This document shows positions 43,365 through 52,725 of a DNA stretch of 64,000 nt, in pieces. The notes under the pieces were generated by a model. That model was given only the letters and a program-made list of their open reading frames with translations, was not told where the DNA came from and did no database searches. The position numbers and the translations under genes are program-made. Source of the stretch: Microbispora corallina (GTDB lineage Bacteria > Actinomycetota > Actinomycetes > Streptosporangiales > Streptosporangiaceae); the NCBI RefSeq assembly GCF_016863035.1, contig NZ_BOOC01000042.1:24652-88651 (forward strand), in the 5' to 3' direction. Position 1 is the first letter of the stretch, and each line of letters starts with the position of its first letter.

Positions 43365-43937
43365 GTGCGCGTGCGTCGACAACTCGACAGCCGGTTCGTG
43401 CGTCTGGACCCCGATGACTACGACGACCCTGATCGCGATGAACTCCTGATCAGGGAGCTGTACCGCGAGTTCGGCGGTCCGCTGCTGCGGCACGTGCGCA
43501 AGACGACCGGCAACGACCTGCAATGGGCAGAGGACGTCGTCCAGGAGACGCTCGTGCGTGCCTGGCGCAACTCGGCGAAGCTGACCTGGGAGCCCGGCCT
43601 GCTGTGGGCGTGGCTCCTGACGGTCGCGCGCCGCATCGTGATCGACGGGCGCCGCAGGCGCGGCGTACGGCCCAGGGAGGTGGAGGCTCCCGAGGAGGAC
43701 AGCATCGCGGTGCCGGACGGTTCCGACCGGACACTGGCGGCCATAGTGGTCGCCGACGCGCTGCGCGGGCTGTCAAGCGAACACCGGGAAGTTATCGAAG
43801 AGACATACTTACGGGACCGTACGGTAAGCCAAGCCGCCGAGGTTCTCGGCATCCCACCGGGTACCGTGAAGTCACGGCTCTTCTACGCCCTGCGCGCGCT
43901 CCGCACGGCCCTGAAAGAGAGGGGGGTGGCCAGCTGA
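43365..43937 (+). CDS. ECF sigma factor (SigK/SigL-like)
   Basis: 190 residues from GTG 43365; a GTG at 43398 (VRLDPDDYDDP) is an alternative start. Region 2 (LYREFGGPLLRHVRKTTGNDLQWAEDVVQETLVRAWRN...WAWLLTVARRIVIDGRRR) and region 4 (LSSEHREVIEETYLRDRTVSQAAEVLGIPPGTVKSRLFYALRALR) are complete. It is followed, with one base of overlap, by a zinc-finger anti-sigma gene, as in SigK/RskA and SigL/RslA pairs. It is divergent from the DUF4142 redox operon. Confidence 0.92.
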   Translation: MRVRRQLDSRFVRLDPDDYDDPDRDELLIRELYREFGGPLLRHVRKTTGNDLQWAEDVVQETLVRAWRNSAKLTWEPGLLWAWLLTVARRIVIDGRRRRGVRPREVEAPEEDSIAVPDGSDRTLAAIVVADALRGLSSEHREVIEETYLRDRTVSQAAEVLGIPPGTVKSRLFYALRALRTALKERGVAS

Positions 43938-44134
43938 TGTCCGCGTCGTCGCCTCACTTCGATGTGGCCGCCTATGCCCTGGGAGTGCTCGACGACGACG
44001 AGACCGAGGCGTTCGAACGGCACCTCGACGGATGCGCGCAGTGCCGGGCGGAGCTCCTGGAGAACCAGGAGCTGCCCGGCTTGCTCGACGCTCTGAAGTC
44101 CGACTCCGTGTCCCCCGAGCGGACCCGCCCCTGA
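43937..44134 (+). CDS. Minimal zinc-finger anti-sigma factor (no membrane domain)
   Basis: 65 residues, ATG overlapping the sigma stop (TGATG). It contains the anti-sigma zinc domain: HFDVAAYALGVLDDDETEAFERHLDGCAQCRAEL with the HxxxCxxC metal ligands. Related anti-sigmas continue with a membrane helix and an extracytoplasmic domain of 100-200 residues; here the frame stops 30 residues later and no continuation is visible in other frames before the next promoter. It is either a stand-alone soluble redox/zinc-sensing anti-sigma or a truncated gene. Confidence 0.87.
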   Translation: MSASSPHFDVAAYALGVLDDDETEAFERHLDGCAQCRAELLENQELPGLLDALKSDSVSPERTRP

Positions 44135-44140
44135 GCAGCG

Positions 44141-44178
44141 CGTCAAGTTGACGTTTGTGCCGATATGGGGTGATATCG
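44141..44178 (+). promoter_or_regulatory. Promoter of the tryptophan dioxygenase gene with two dyads
   Basis: TTGACG (44148-44153), a 17-bp spacer and TGATAT (44171-44176) form a housekeeping-type promoter. The -35 lies in the perfect dyad CGTCAA-G-TTGACG (44141-44153) and the -10 in CGATAT-N6-ATATCG (44161-44178), both likely operator sites. Confidence 0.7.
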
Positions 44179-44244
44179 GGTGCGGTGGTGCCGGACCTCC
44201 GGTCAATGGGGACCGGAAGCGGCGGGCCGCCGGAGGAGTGGGGC

Positions 44245-45066
44245 ATGGCTGCGACGCCGCACAGGCGAGCCGGGACCGGAGACGCCCTGCCCCCGCCACG
44301 CAGTTTCGGCGAGGACGGCGGGCGTCTGTCCTACGGTGCCTACCTCCACCTGTCCGACCTGCTCGCCCAGCAGGACCCGCAGTCGGGCTCCGATGACGAA
44401 CTGCTGTTCATCACCGTCCACCAGGTCTACGAGCTGTGGTTCAAGCTCCTCCTCCACGAGCTCGAACGCGCCAGGGACGCGATGATGGAAGGCGCCCTGT
44501 GGCGCGCCCGGCACCTGTTCCGCCGGATCCACGCCGTCGAGCGGGTCCTGGTCGACCAGGTCCAGGTCCTGGAGACGATGACCCCGCAGGACTTCCTGGA
44601 GTTCCGGTCCGTGCTCGCCCCGGCCAGCGGCTTCCAGTCGGTCCAGTTCCGGGAGATCGAGTTCATCTCCGGGATCAAGGACCCGGCGTACCTCGGGCGG
44701 GTGAGGGGTGCGAGCGACGCGGAAATCGCGAGGCTCGGACGGCGCCTCGCGGAACCCACGCTGTGGGATGCTTACCTCACCGCTCTTTCCCAGCGTGGCC
44801 TGGCCGTCTCCGACGAGGAGATCATGGAATCCCTGCTGGCCGTGGCACGGGATCGCGGATCGCACGACGATCTGTGGGAACTGGCCGAAGACCTCCTCAC
44901 CCACGACGAGACGGCCGCCCTCTGGCGGATGCGTCACGTCCAGATGGTCGAACGCCAGATCGGCACGAAGTCCGGTACGGGCGGCTCGTCCGGGGCACCG
45001 TACCTGAGGGGGCGAACGCGGGTGCATTTCTTTCCCCTGCTCTGGGAACTACGGGCCTGGCTTTGA
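44245..45066 (+). CDS. kynA: Tryptophan 2,3-dioxygenase
   Basis: 273 residues from ATG 44245 (GGAGGA at 44232-44237); longer starts add only unconserved sequence. Haem enzyme opening the indole ring of tryptophan to N-formylkynurenine. Signatures: LSYGAYLHLSDLLAQQ, ELLFITVHQVYELWFKLLLHELE, FRSVLAPASGFQSVQFREIEF, and RHVQMVERQIGTKSGTGGSSGAPYLR with the haem-ligand His. Complete length. No other kynurenine-pathway gene is nearby; the next gene is NAD-glutamate dehydrogenase after 21 bp. Confidence 0.95.
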   Translation: MAATPHRRAGTGDALPPPRSFGEDGGRLSYGAYLHLSDLLAQQDPQSGSDDELLFITVHQVYELWFKLLLHELERARDAMMEGALWRARHLFRRIHAVERVLVDQVQVLETMTPQDFLEFRSVLAPASGFQSVQFREIEFISGIKDPAYLGRVRGASDAEIARLGRRLAEPTLWDAYLTALSQRGLAVSDEEIMESLLAVARDRGSHDDLWELAEDLLTHDETAALWRMRHVQMVERQIGTKSGTGGSSGAPYLRGRTRVHFFPLLWELRAWL

Positions 45067-45087
45067 TATCTAAAGGCTCACGAGGGA

Positions 45088-48000
45088 GTGAGTAGCGACA
45101 TGCCGCTCGATATGGCGCTAAATCAGGATGAATCGGATGAAGCGCTGGACGAGCTTCTCCGTACGGCGGCGCAGAGATGCGCGAACGCACCGGGGGCGCA
45201 CCTGGCGGAGGGCGAGGACGTGCTGGCCTTCCTCCGGCGGTACTACAAGCACGTGGCCCCCGAGGACCTGGCCGGCCGCGACCCGGTCGACGTGTTCGGC
45301 CCGGCGATGGCCCACCGCAACCTGGCCGAGCACCGCCCCCAGGGCCGGGCCCTGGTACGCGTCTACACCCCCACGCTGGAGGAGTACGGCTGGGACCCCG
45401 GCCACTCCGTCGTCCAGATCGTCACCGACGACATGCCGTTCCTCCTCGACTCGGTGACCACCGAGCTCGACCGGCACGAGCTGGGCACCCACCTGATCGT
45501 CCACCCCCAGATGCGGGTCCGCAGGGACATGACGGGCGCGCTCCTCGGCCCCGGCAAGGAGAACGTCACCGGCCAGGTCATCCGCGAGTCGTGGATGCAC
45601 ATCGAGATCGACCGGCAGGCTGACCCGACCGTGCTCAAGGAGCTGGAGGGCGACCTGCAGCGGGTGCTGCTCGACGTCCGCTCCGCCGTCGAGGACTTCG
45701 CCAAGATGCGGGCCCTCGCCATGCAGACCGCCGAGGACCTGGCGGTCAACCCGCCGCCGCTCGACCCGGCCGGGGTGGAGGACAGCCTGGAGCTGATGCG
45801 CTGGCTGGCCGACGGCCACTTCACCTTCCTCGGCTACCGGGAGTACCGCCTCGAGGACACCGAGGAGGGCGAGAACCTGCGGGCCGTCCCGGGCACGGGA
45901 CTCGGCATCCTGCGGGCCGACAAGGCCGGCTCGGACAGCTTCGCCTCGCTGCCGGCCGAGCTGCGGGCGAAGGCCCGTGAGAAGCAGGTGCTGATCGTCA
46001 CCAAGGCCAACAGCCGGGCGACCGTCTACCGCCCCCACTACCTCGACTACGTCGGGGTGAAGCTGTTCTCCCCGGAGGGCGAGGTCGTGGGCGAGCGCCG
46101 CTTCCTCGGCCTGTTCACCCACGTGGCCTACAACGAGTCGATCTCCCGGATCCCCGTGCTGCGGCGCAAGCTGGCCGAGGTCCTCGACCGGGCCGGCCTG
46201 CCGCCGGACAGCCACGACGGCAAGGACCTCATCGAGATCCTGGAGACCTACCCGCGGGCCGAGCTGTTCCAGATCTCGGTGGACGAGCTGCTGCCGATCG
46301 CGCTCGGCGTCCTGCGGCTGCGCGAGCGCAAGCAGGTGAAGCTCTTCCTGCGCCGCGACGAATACGGCCGCTACATCTCGTGCCTGATCTTCCTGCCGCG
46401 CGACCGGTACACCACCAAGGTCCGGCTGAAGATGCAGGAGATCCTGCTGCGGGCCCTCGGCGGCACCACGCTCGACTACAGCACGATGATCGGCGAGTCC
46501 GCGCTGGCCCGGTTGCACGTGGTGATCCGGGGCGAGCGCGGCAGGCCGCTGACGCCGGCCCCGGTCGACCTGGAGGACCTGGAGGCGCGGCTGGCCGCGA
46601 CCACCCGCTCCTGGGAGGACGACCTCGCGGTCGCCGTCAACGAGCTGTGCACGGAGGAGGAGGCGCCCCGGCTCGTCCGCCGCTACAGCACGGCCTTCCC
46701 CGAGGGCTACAAGGCCGACTTCCCCCCGCGTACGGCCGTCGCCGACCTCAAGCGGCTGGAGCAGCTCGGCGAGGACCCGAGCGAGATCGGGATGAACCTC
46801 TACGAGCCGTACGGCGCGGCCGAGGGGGAGCGGCGGTTCAAGCTCTACAAGCTCGGCGCGCCGATCTCGCTGTCGCGCGTGCTCCCGCTGCTGCAGCGGA
46901 TGGGCGTGGAGGTGGTGGACGAGCGGCCGTACGCGGTCGACCGCGACCACGACCCCTCCACCCGGGACGCGTGGATCTACGACTTCGGCCTGCGGTACAC
47001 CCCCTCGGAGGAGGTCGACCGCGACGACTTCAAGCAGCTGTTCCAGGACGCCTTCGCCGTGCTGTGGCGCGACGAGGTGGAAAACGACGGCTTCAACGCG
47101 CTGGTGCTGGCCGGCGGGCTCACCTGGGAGCAGGCCGAGATCCTCCGGGCGTACGCCAAGTACCTGCGGCAGGCGGGAAGCACGTTCAGCCAGTCGTACA
47201 TCGAGCGGGTGCTGCAGGGGAACGTCCGGCTGGCCCGGCTGCTGGTGCGGCTGTTCGAGGCCCGGCTCGACCCCCGCCGCCCCGACGAGGGCAGGTCGGA
47301 GGTCTGCGACGCGCTCAACGAGGAGATCCTCGCCTCGCTGGACGAGGTGGTCTCGCTCGACGAGGACCGCATCCTGCGGGCCTACCTGGAGATGATCAAG
47401 GCGACGCTGCGGACGAACGTCTTCCAGCCGGCCGCGGACGGGGGCCGCGACGCCGGGAGCCGCGGCAGCCAGTTCGTCTCCGGCGCCCGCAAGCCGTACA
47501 TCGCGCTCAAGTTCGACCCCCAGGCGATCAGCGTGCTGCCGCTGCCCCGGCCGCAGTACGAGATCTTCGTCTACTCGCCCCGGGTCGAGGGCGTCCACCT
47601 GCGCTTCGGCAAGGTCGCGCGCGGCGGCCTGCGCTGGTCGGACCGGATGGAGGACTTCCGCACGGAGATCCTCGGCCTGGTCAAGGCGCAGATGGTGAAG
47701 AACACGGTCATCGTCCCGACCGGGTCGAAGGGCGGGTTCGTGGTGAAGCGCCCGCCGGCGGGCGGCCGCGACGAGATGACGGCCGAGGGCGTCGCCTGCT
47801 ACCGGCAGTTCATCTCGGGGCTGCTCGACCTCACCGACAACCTGGTCGCGGGACAGGTCGTCCCGCCCCCGGACGTCGTCAGGCACGACGGCGACGACAC
47901 CTACCTCGTCGTCGCGGCCGACAAGGGCACGGCGACGTTCTCCGACATCGCCAACGACGTGGCCAAGGAGTACGGCTTCTGGCTCGGCGACGCGTTCGCC

Positions 48001-50043
48001 TCGGGCGGCTCGGTCGGCTACGACCATAAGGCGATGGGCATCACCGCCAAGGGCGCCTGGGAGTCGGTGAAGTACCACTTCCGCACGCTCGGCGTGGACG
48101 TCCAGACCACCGACTTCACGGTCGCCGGGGTCGGCGACATGTCGGGCGACGTGTTCGGCAACGGCATGCTGCTGTCGGAGCACATCCGGCTGGTGGCCGC
48201 CTTCGACCACCGGCACGTGTTCGTCGACCCGTCCCCCGACGCCGCCCGGAGCTTCGCCGAGCGGCAGCGGCTGTTCGCGCTTCCCAGGAGTTCGTGGGCC
48301 GACTACGACAGGTCCCTCATCTCGGCGGGCGGCGGCGTCTGGCCGCGGACCGCCAAGTCGATCCCCGTCTCCCCGCAGATGCGGGCCGCGCTCGGCATCC
48401 CCGACGGCGTCTCGGCGCTCGCGCCCAACGACCTGATCAGCGCCATCCTGCGGGCGCCCGTCGACCTGCTGTGGAACGGCGGCATCGGCACGTACGTCAA
48501 GGCGACCGCCGAGACCCACGCCGACGCGGGCGACAAGGCCAACGACGGCCTGCGGATCAACGCGTCCGAGCTGCGCTGCAAGGTGGTCGGCGAGGGCGGC
48601 AACCTCGGCTTCACCCAGCGCGCCCGGATCGAGTACGCCCTCAACGGCGGCCTGGTCAACACCGACTTCATCGACAACTCGGCCGGCGTGGACACCTCCG
48701 ACCACGAGGTCAACATCAAGATCCTGCTCGACCAGGTCGTCCGCGACGGCGAGATGACGGACAAGCAGCGCAACCAGCTCTTCCTCGACATGACCGACGA
48801 GGTGGGCCGGCTGGTGCTGGAGGACAACTACGCGCAGAACGTCGTGCTCGCCGCGGCGCGCGTGCAGGCCCCCGAGATGCTGCACATCCACTCGCGCTAC
48901 CTGCGGCGGCTGGAGCGGGCCGGCCTGGTCAACCGGGAGCTGGAGTTCCTGCCGTCCGACAAGGTGCTGGCCGAGCGGCGCCAGGCCGGGCTGGGGCTGA
49001 CCGGGCCCGAGTTCGCCGTGCTGCTCGCCTACACCAAGCTCGTCGTGGACGCCGAGCTGCTGCGCTCGGACATCCCCGACGACCCGTACCTCGCCTCCTG
49101 GCTGGTGTCGTACTTCCCGTCGGCGCTGCGCGAGCGCCTGCGCGGCTACATGGACGCCCACCCGCTGCGCCGCGAGATCATCACGACCCGCGTGGTCAAC
49201 GACGTGGTGAACTTCGGCGGCACCAGCTTCGTCTTCCGCTTCGGCGAGGAGACGGGCGCCTCGACGGCCGACATCGTGCGGGCCTACCTGGTGGCCCGGG
49301 AGGTCTTCGACCTGTCGTCGTTCGTCCGCCAGGTGGAGGAGCTCGACAACCAGGTGGACACCGGCACCAAGCTCGCCATGCTGCTGGAGGGCCGCAAGCT
49401 GTCCGAGCGGGGCACCCGCTGGCTGCTCGGCAACCGCCGGCCGCCGCTCGACCTGGCCTCCACGGCCCGCTTCTTCCTCGAGGGCTCCCGGAGCCTCGCG
49501 CCGCACCTGCCGAAGCTGCTGACCGGGCCCGACCTCGCGGCGTACGAGGAGCGCAGGGACTCCTTCGTCGCCCGCGGCGTCCCGGACGAGCTGGCCGAGC
49601 GGGTCGCCTCGATGGTGCCGGCGTACTCGACGTTCGACCTCGTCGAGATCGCGACCTACACCGGCAGGCCGGTCAACGAGGTGGCCGAGGTCTACTTCGA
49701 CCTCGCCGACCGCCTCCAGCTGGCCCGGCTGCGGGAGCGGGTCATCGCGCTGCCCCGAGACAACCGGTGGAACTCCATCGCCAGGGCGGCGCTGCGCGAC
49801 GACCTGTACGCGGCCCACGCCACGCTCACCCGGGACGTGCTGATCCACAGCAAGCCCGGCCTGTCGCCCGAGGAGCGGCTGGCGAGCTGGACCGAGGCCA
49901 ACCAGGCGGCGGTCAACCGGGCCCGGCAGACGCTGTCGGAGATCTGGGAGAGCGACACCTTCGACCTGGCCACGCTGTCGGTCGCGCTGCGCGCCGTCCG
50001 CACGCTCGTGGCCACCAGCAACCTCCCGCACGTGGAGGGATGA
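45088..50043 (+). CDS. gdh: Large NAD-dependent glutamate dehydrogenase (GDH180 class)
   Basis: 1651 residues from GTG 45088; ATG 45100, better spaced to GAGGGAG, is an alternative. It converts glutamate to 2-oxoglutarate and ammonia with NAD. N-terminal ~700 residues hold ACT-like regulatory domains; the catalytic domain (about 840-1250) has RGGLRWSDRMEDFRTEILGLVKAQMVKNTVIVPTGSKGGFVVK and the Rossmann region VAGVGDMSGDVFGNGML, followed by KVVGEGGNLGFTQ and a long helical C-terminal domain. Size matches the Streptomyces 180-kDa enzyme. The gene is intact throughout. Confidence 0.96.
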   Translation: MSSDMPLDMALNQDESDEALDELLRTAAQRCANAPGAHLAEGEDVLAFLRRYYKHVAPEDLAGRDPVDVFGPAMAHRNLAEHRPQGRALVRVYTPTLEEYGWDPGHSVVQIVTDDMPFLLDSVTTELDRHELGTHLIVHPQMRVRRDMTGALLGPGKENVTGQVIRESWMHIEIDRQADPTVLKELEGDLQRVLLDVRSAVEDFAKMRALAMQTAEDLAVNPPPLDPAGVEDSLELMRWLADGHFTFLGYREYRLEDTEEGENLRAVPGTGLGILRADKAGSDSFASLPAELRAKAREKQVLIVTKANSRATVYRPHYLDYVGVKLFSPEGEVVGERRFLGLFTHVAYNESISRIPVLRRKLAEVLDRAGLPPDSHDGKDLIEILETYPRAELFQISVDELLPIALGVLRLRERKQVKLFLRRDEYGRYISCLIFLPRDRYTTKVRLKMQEILLRALGGTTLDYSTMIGESALARLHVVIRGERGRPLTPAPVDLEDLEARLAATTRSWEDDLAVAVNELCTEEEAPRLVRRYSTAFPEGYKADFPPRTAVADLKRLEQLGEDPSEIGMNLYEPYGAAEGERRFKLYKLGAPISLSRVLPLLQRMGVEVVDERPYAVDRDHDPSTRDAWIYDFGLRYTPSEEVDRDDFKQLFQDAFAVLWRDEVENDGFNALVLAGGLTWEQAEILRAYAKYLRQAGSTFSQSYIERVLQGNVRLARLLVRLFEARLDPRRPDEGRSEVCDALNEEILASLDEVVSLDEDRILRAYLEMIKATLRTNVFQPAADGGRDAGSRGSQFVSGARKPYIALKFDPQAISVLPLPRPQYEIFVYSPRVEGVHLRFGKVARGGLRWSDRMEDFRTEILGLVKAQMVKNTVIVPTGSKGGFVVKRPPAGGRDEMTAEGVACYRQFISGLLDLTDNLVAGQVVPPPDVVRHDGDDTYLVVAADKGTATFSDIANDVAKEYGFWLGDAFASGGSVGYDHKAMGITAKGAWESVKYHFRTLGVDVQTTDFTVAGVGDMSGDVFGNGMLLSEHIRLVAAFDHRHVFVDPSPDAARSFAERQRLFALPRSSWADYDRSLISAGGGVWPRTAKSIPVSPQMRAALGIPDGVSALAPNDLISAILRAPVDLLWNGGIGTYVKATAETHADAGDKANDGLRINASELRCKVVGEGGNLGFTQRARIEYALNGGLVNTDFIDNSAGVDTSDHEVNIKILLDQVVRDGEMTDKQRNQLFLDMTDEVGRLVLEDNYAQNVVLAAARVQAPEMLHIHSRYLRRLERAGLVNRELEFLPSDKVLAERRQAGLGLTGPEFAVLLAYTKLVVDAELLRSDIPDDPYLASWLVSYFPSALRERLRGYMDAHPLRREIITTRVVNDVVNFGGTSFVFRFGEETGASTADIVRAYLVAREVFDLSSFVRQVEELDNQVDTGTKLAMLLEGRKLSERGTRWLLGNRRPPLDLASTARFFLEGSRSLAPHLPKLLTGPDLAAYEERRDSFVARGVPDELAERVASMVPAYSTFDLVEIATYTGRPVNEVAEVYFDLADRLQLARLRERVIALPRDNRWNSIARAALRDDLYAAHATLTRDVLIHSKPGLSPEERLASWTEANQAAVNRARQTLSEIWESDTFDLATLSVALRAVRTLVATSNLPHVEG

Positions 50044-50061
50044 GTCCTGCGGGGGAGGGGG

Positions 50062-51132
50062 TCACCGGTTCGACGCGCCGGTGACCACTCCCTCGTAACC
50101 GATGATCCGCGCGGGAGCGGTGGACGCCTTCGACGGGACCTCGCCCACGTACTGCTGGGTCTCGACGATCTGCCGCCGCTGCTCGATGTGCACGTCGTCC
50201 TTGCCCAGCAGCCAGGACGCCGCCGCGGGGATCGGCACGGGACGGCCCTCGCCGCACTTCAGGCCCTGGTCGGTCGACCAGCTCGACGTGCGGGTCAGCG
50301 TGTAGAGCACGAGCGCGCCGCCGTCGTCGGTGCGCAGGGCGAACACCGGGTACGTCGGGACGAAGGCGAAGATCGACTCGTACGTCATGCAGTCGGCGCC
50401 CTTCACCCGGGCCCGCTCCCGCTTGATGGCGTCGGCGTAGCCGGTCGTCTGCGGGCCGGGGGCGATGAGGCTCGAGGCGTACCCCTCCGAGCCCTCCTCG
50501 GCCACCGTGGCGTGCAGCGGGCCCATCAGGGAGGGGGTGATGGCCACCGAGGTGTCGCGGGTGTCCAGGGCCGTCGCGTAGCCCTCCTGGTCGACCACGA
50601 CCTCGGGAGCCGCCTGCCCCTTGTTGAGCAGCGACTCGAAGCTGTTCTGCCATCGGCCGTCCGGGCCGTTGCGCACGAAGGCCAGCACGGCGGTGCGGAC
50701 CTCGCCGGAGGAGCCGCGGCGCTCGGCGGTCGCGGCGAACCACTGCGTGGCCCGGTCCGCGGGCTGCCGGGGGACCAGGACGGTCCGCCCGCCCCAGGTG
50801 TAGGAGGGTGGCCGGCCGCTCTGGCTGTGGACCTGGGCGATCGTGATCGGCCGCTGGCCGTCCCTCGTCAGGGCGAGCGTCCACCGGTCGGCGCCGGCGG
50901 CCCTGACCACGTCGTCGGTCGCGAGGAACGCGTCGAGCGCCTTGCGGGCCTCCTCCGGCGTCACCGCCTGCGCCTGCGGTCCGGCGCTCGGGCTCGCGGG
51001 AGCGGAGCCGGAGGCCGCGGCGGCGCTGGGCGAGACGACAGGTGCAGGCGCCGCGGCGCCCCCGCCCGAGCAGGCGGCCAAAGCGGCGCAGGCCAGGGCG
51101 GCGGCCAGCGCCTGCCGAACCACCCCGCTCAC
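50062..51132 (-). CDS. Lipoprotein of unknown function
   Basis: 356 residues from GTG 51132, five bases after GGGAGGG. A signal sequence with lipobox LAAC anchors it to the outer face of the membrane, followed by a Ser/Ala/Pro-rich linker and a ~290-residue globular domain (TPEEARKALDAFLATDDVVRAAGADRW, ADCMTYESIFAFVPTYPVFALRTDDGG, SWLLGKDDVHIEQRRQIVETQQYVGEVP). It resembles actinobacterial lipoproteins seen near prfB but no named domain is recognised. Convergent with the glutamate dehydrogenase, 18 bp apart. Confidence 0.85.
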   Translation of the reverse strand: MSGVVRQALAAALACAALAACSGGGAAAPAPVVSPSAAAASGSAPASPSAGPQAQAVTPEEARKALDAFLATDDVVRAAGADRWTLALTRDGQRPITIAQVHSQSGRPPSYTWGGRTVLVPRQPADRATQWFAATAERRGSSGEVRTAVLAFVRNGPDGRWQNSFESLLNKGQAAPEVVVDQEGYATALDTRDTSVAITPSLMGPLHATVAEEGSEGYASSLIAPGPQTTGYADAIKRERARVKGADCMTYESIFAFVPTYPVFALRTDDGGALVLYTLTRTSSWSTDQGLKCGEGRPVPIPAAASWLLGKDDVHIEQRRQIVETQQYVGEVPSKASTAPARIIGYEGVVTGASNR

Positions 51133-51245
51133 GCCAGCCCTCCCCGTGCACTCGACCCACATGCTAGTCATGTCCCCCGGCTCGTGGAGCGGCCGGTGGC
51201 GGCGCGTACCAGACAGGGTCGTCCGTTCGCGTACCCTTAACAGAC

Positions 51246-52364
51246 GTGGCAGCCATCGATCCCGCCGAAGAGATCAACGAGCTTACCGGCACGCTCAGGA
51301 GCATCCAGGACGTGCTCGACGTCGAGTCCCTGCGCAAGCAGATCGGCGAACTGGAGGAGCAGGCCGCCGCGCCTGACCTGTGGAACGACCCGGAGCAGGC
51401 CCAGCGGGTGACCAGCAGGCTCAGCCACATCCAGGGCGAGGTCAACCGCGTCGACGGGCTCGCGCGCCGCCTGGAGGACCTGCCGGTCCTGTTCGAACTG
51501 GCCGCCGAGGAGTCCGACGAGGACGCGCTGCGGGAGGCGGAGCGCGAGCTCGCCTCGCTGCGCTCGGACGTCGGCGCCCTCGAGGTGCGCACGCTGCTGT
51601 CGGGTGAGTACGACGCCCGCGAGGCGCTCGTCACCATCAACTCGCAGGCGGGCGGCGTCGACGCGGCCGACTGGGCCCAGATGCTGCTGCGCATGTACCT
51701 GCGGTGGGCCGAGCGCAAGGGCTACCCGGCCGAGGTCTACGAGACCTCCTACGCCGAGGAGGCCGGCATCAAGTCGGCCACGTTCGCCGTCAAGGCCCCC
51801 TACGCGTACGGGACGCTGCGCGGGGAGCACGGCACCCACCGGCTGGTCCGGATCAGCCCCTTCGACAACCAGGGCCGGCGGCAGACCTCGTTCGCCGGCG
51901 TGGACGTCGTGCCGGTCGTCGAGCAGACCGACCACATCGACATCAACGAGGACGAGCTGCGGATCGACGTCTACCGGTCGTCGGGCCCGGGCGGCCAGGG
52001 CGTGAACACGACCGACTCCGCCGTGCGGATCACCCACCTGCCGACCGGCATCGTGGTGTCCTGCCAGAACGAGCGCTCCCAGATCCAGAACCGGGCCACC
52101 GCGATGGCCGTCCTGCAGGCCAAGCTGCTGGAGCGCAAGCGTCAGGAGGAGGCCGCCGCGATGAACGAGCTGCGCGGCGAGACCACCACCTCATGGGGCA
52201 CGCAGATCCGCAACTACGTGCTCCACCCGTACCAGATCGTGAAGGACCTGCGGACGGGCGTGGAGGCGGGCAACCCGAGCGCGGTCCTGGACGGCGACCT
52301 CGACGGGTTCATCGAGGGCGAGATCCGCTGGATGCGCCGCCAGGAGACCGCCGACGCTCAGTAG
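51246..52364 (+). CDS. prfB: Peptide chain release factor 2
   Basis: 372 residues, GTG start. TACCCT (51232-51237) lies eight bases upstream and there is no ribosome-binding site, so the message is probably leaderless. RF2 recognises UGA/UAA through [12 protein letters not shown] (SPF motif) and triggers hydrolysis with GGQ in [21 protein letters not shown]. The frame is continuous: the autoregulatory frameshift known in E. coli prfB is absent. It overlaps the convergent zinc-ribbon gene by 7 bp. Confidence 0.96.
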   Translation: MAAIDPAEEINELTGTLRSIQDVLDVESLRKQIGELEEQAAAPDLWNDPEQAQRVTSRLSHIQGEVNRVDGLARRLEDLPVLFELAAEESDEDALREAERELASLRSDVGALEVRTLLSGEYDAREALVTINSQAGGVDAADWAQMLLRMYLRWAERKGYPAEVYETSYAEEAGIKSATFAVKAPYAYGTLRGEHGTHRLVRISPFDNQGRRQTSFAGVDVVPVVEQTDHIDINEDELRIDVYRSSGPGGQGVNTTDSAVRITHLPTGIVVSCQNERSQIQNRATAMAVLQAKLLERKRQEEAAAMNELRGETTTSWGTQIRNYVLHPYQIVKDLRTGVEAGNPSAVLDGDLDGFIEGEIRWMRRQETADAQ

Positions 52365-52546
52365 CCGCTCACGTGCGACAGGGCGACCAAAGCCACCACG
52401 AGCAGCACGACGAGTGCGATGATGACCGGGGACAGGTTGCCCAGACCGTGGTGGTGAACCTTGGCGCGGCCCTCCCGGCAGACGGGGCAGCGGCCCTCCA
52501 CCACGGGGCCCGCGCACGCCGCGCAGATCAGATGTTCGCAGCTCAT
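52358..52546 (-). CDS. Small zinc-ribbon membrane protein
   Basis: 62 residues. N-terminal cysteine motif ([24 protein letters not shown]) suggests a zinc ribbon; a single C-terminal membrane helix (about 39-58) follows a His-rich linker. It lies between prfB and ftsE, convergent with prfB. Function is unknown, possibly a membrane-bound metal or protein adaptor. Confidence 0.75.
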   Translation of the reverse strand: MSCEHLICAACAGPVVEGRCPVCREGRAKVHHHGLGNLSPVIIALVVLLVVALVALSHVSGY

Positions 52547-52617
52547 AGCAGCTTTACCGCCCCATTACCTTAGGCTCAATCGTTTTGTTTCCGTTATGGA
52601 CGTTCCATGCCAGTGTT

Positions 52618-52709
52618 ACCCCTAGACTGGCCTCTGGCCAAACGGAACGTCGATCCATCGCAAAGTGACCGGCGACCCCCGTGCCGGCCGTCCCAACCCC
52701 TAGACTGGC
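52618..52709 (+). promoter_or_regulatory. Duplicated promoter-like element before ftsE
   Basis: The 14-mer ACCCCTAGACTGGC occurs exactly at 52618-52631 and 52696-52709, 78 bp apart, each with a TAGACT -10-like hexamer. The second lies 17-30 bp before the ftsE start. They probably form tandem promoters of ftsEX or a repeated regulator site. Confidence 0.6.
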
Positions 52710-52725
52710 TTGCCGTGATGCGCCC

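Noticed and set aside
45118..50031. 1637-residue open frame antisense to the glutamate dehydrogenase
   Set aside because: Mirror of a real, motif-rich gene; composition is His/Arg/Val/Leu shadow text without any domain.
51246..51330. Programmed frameshift in prfB
   Set aside because: The frame is continuous with no in-frame TGA near codon 25.
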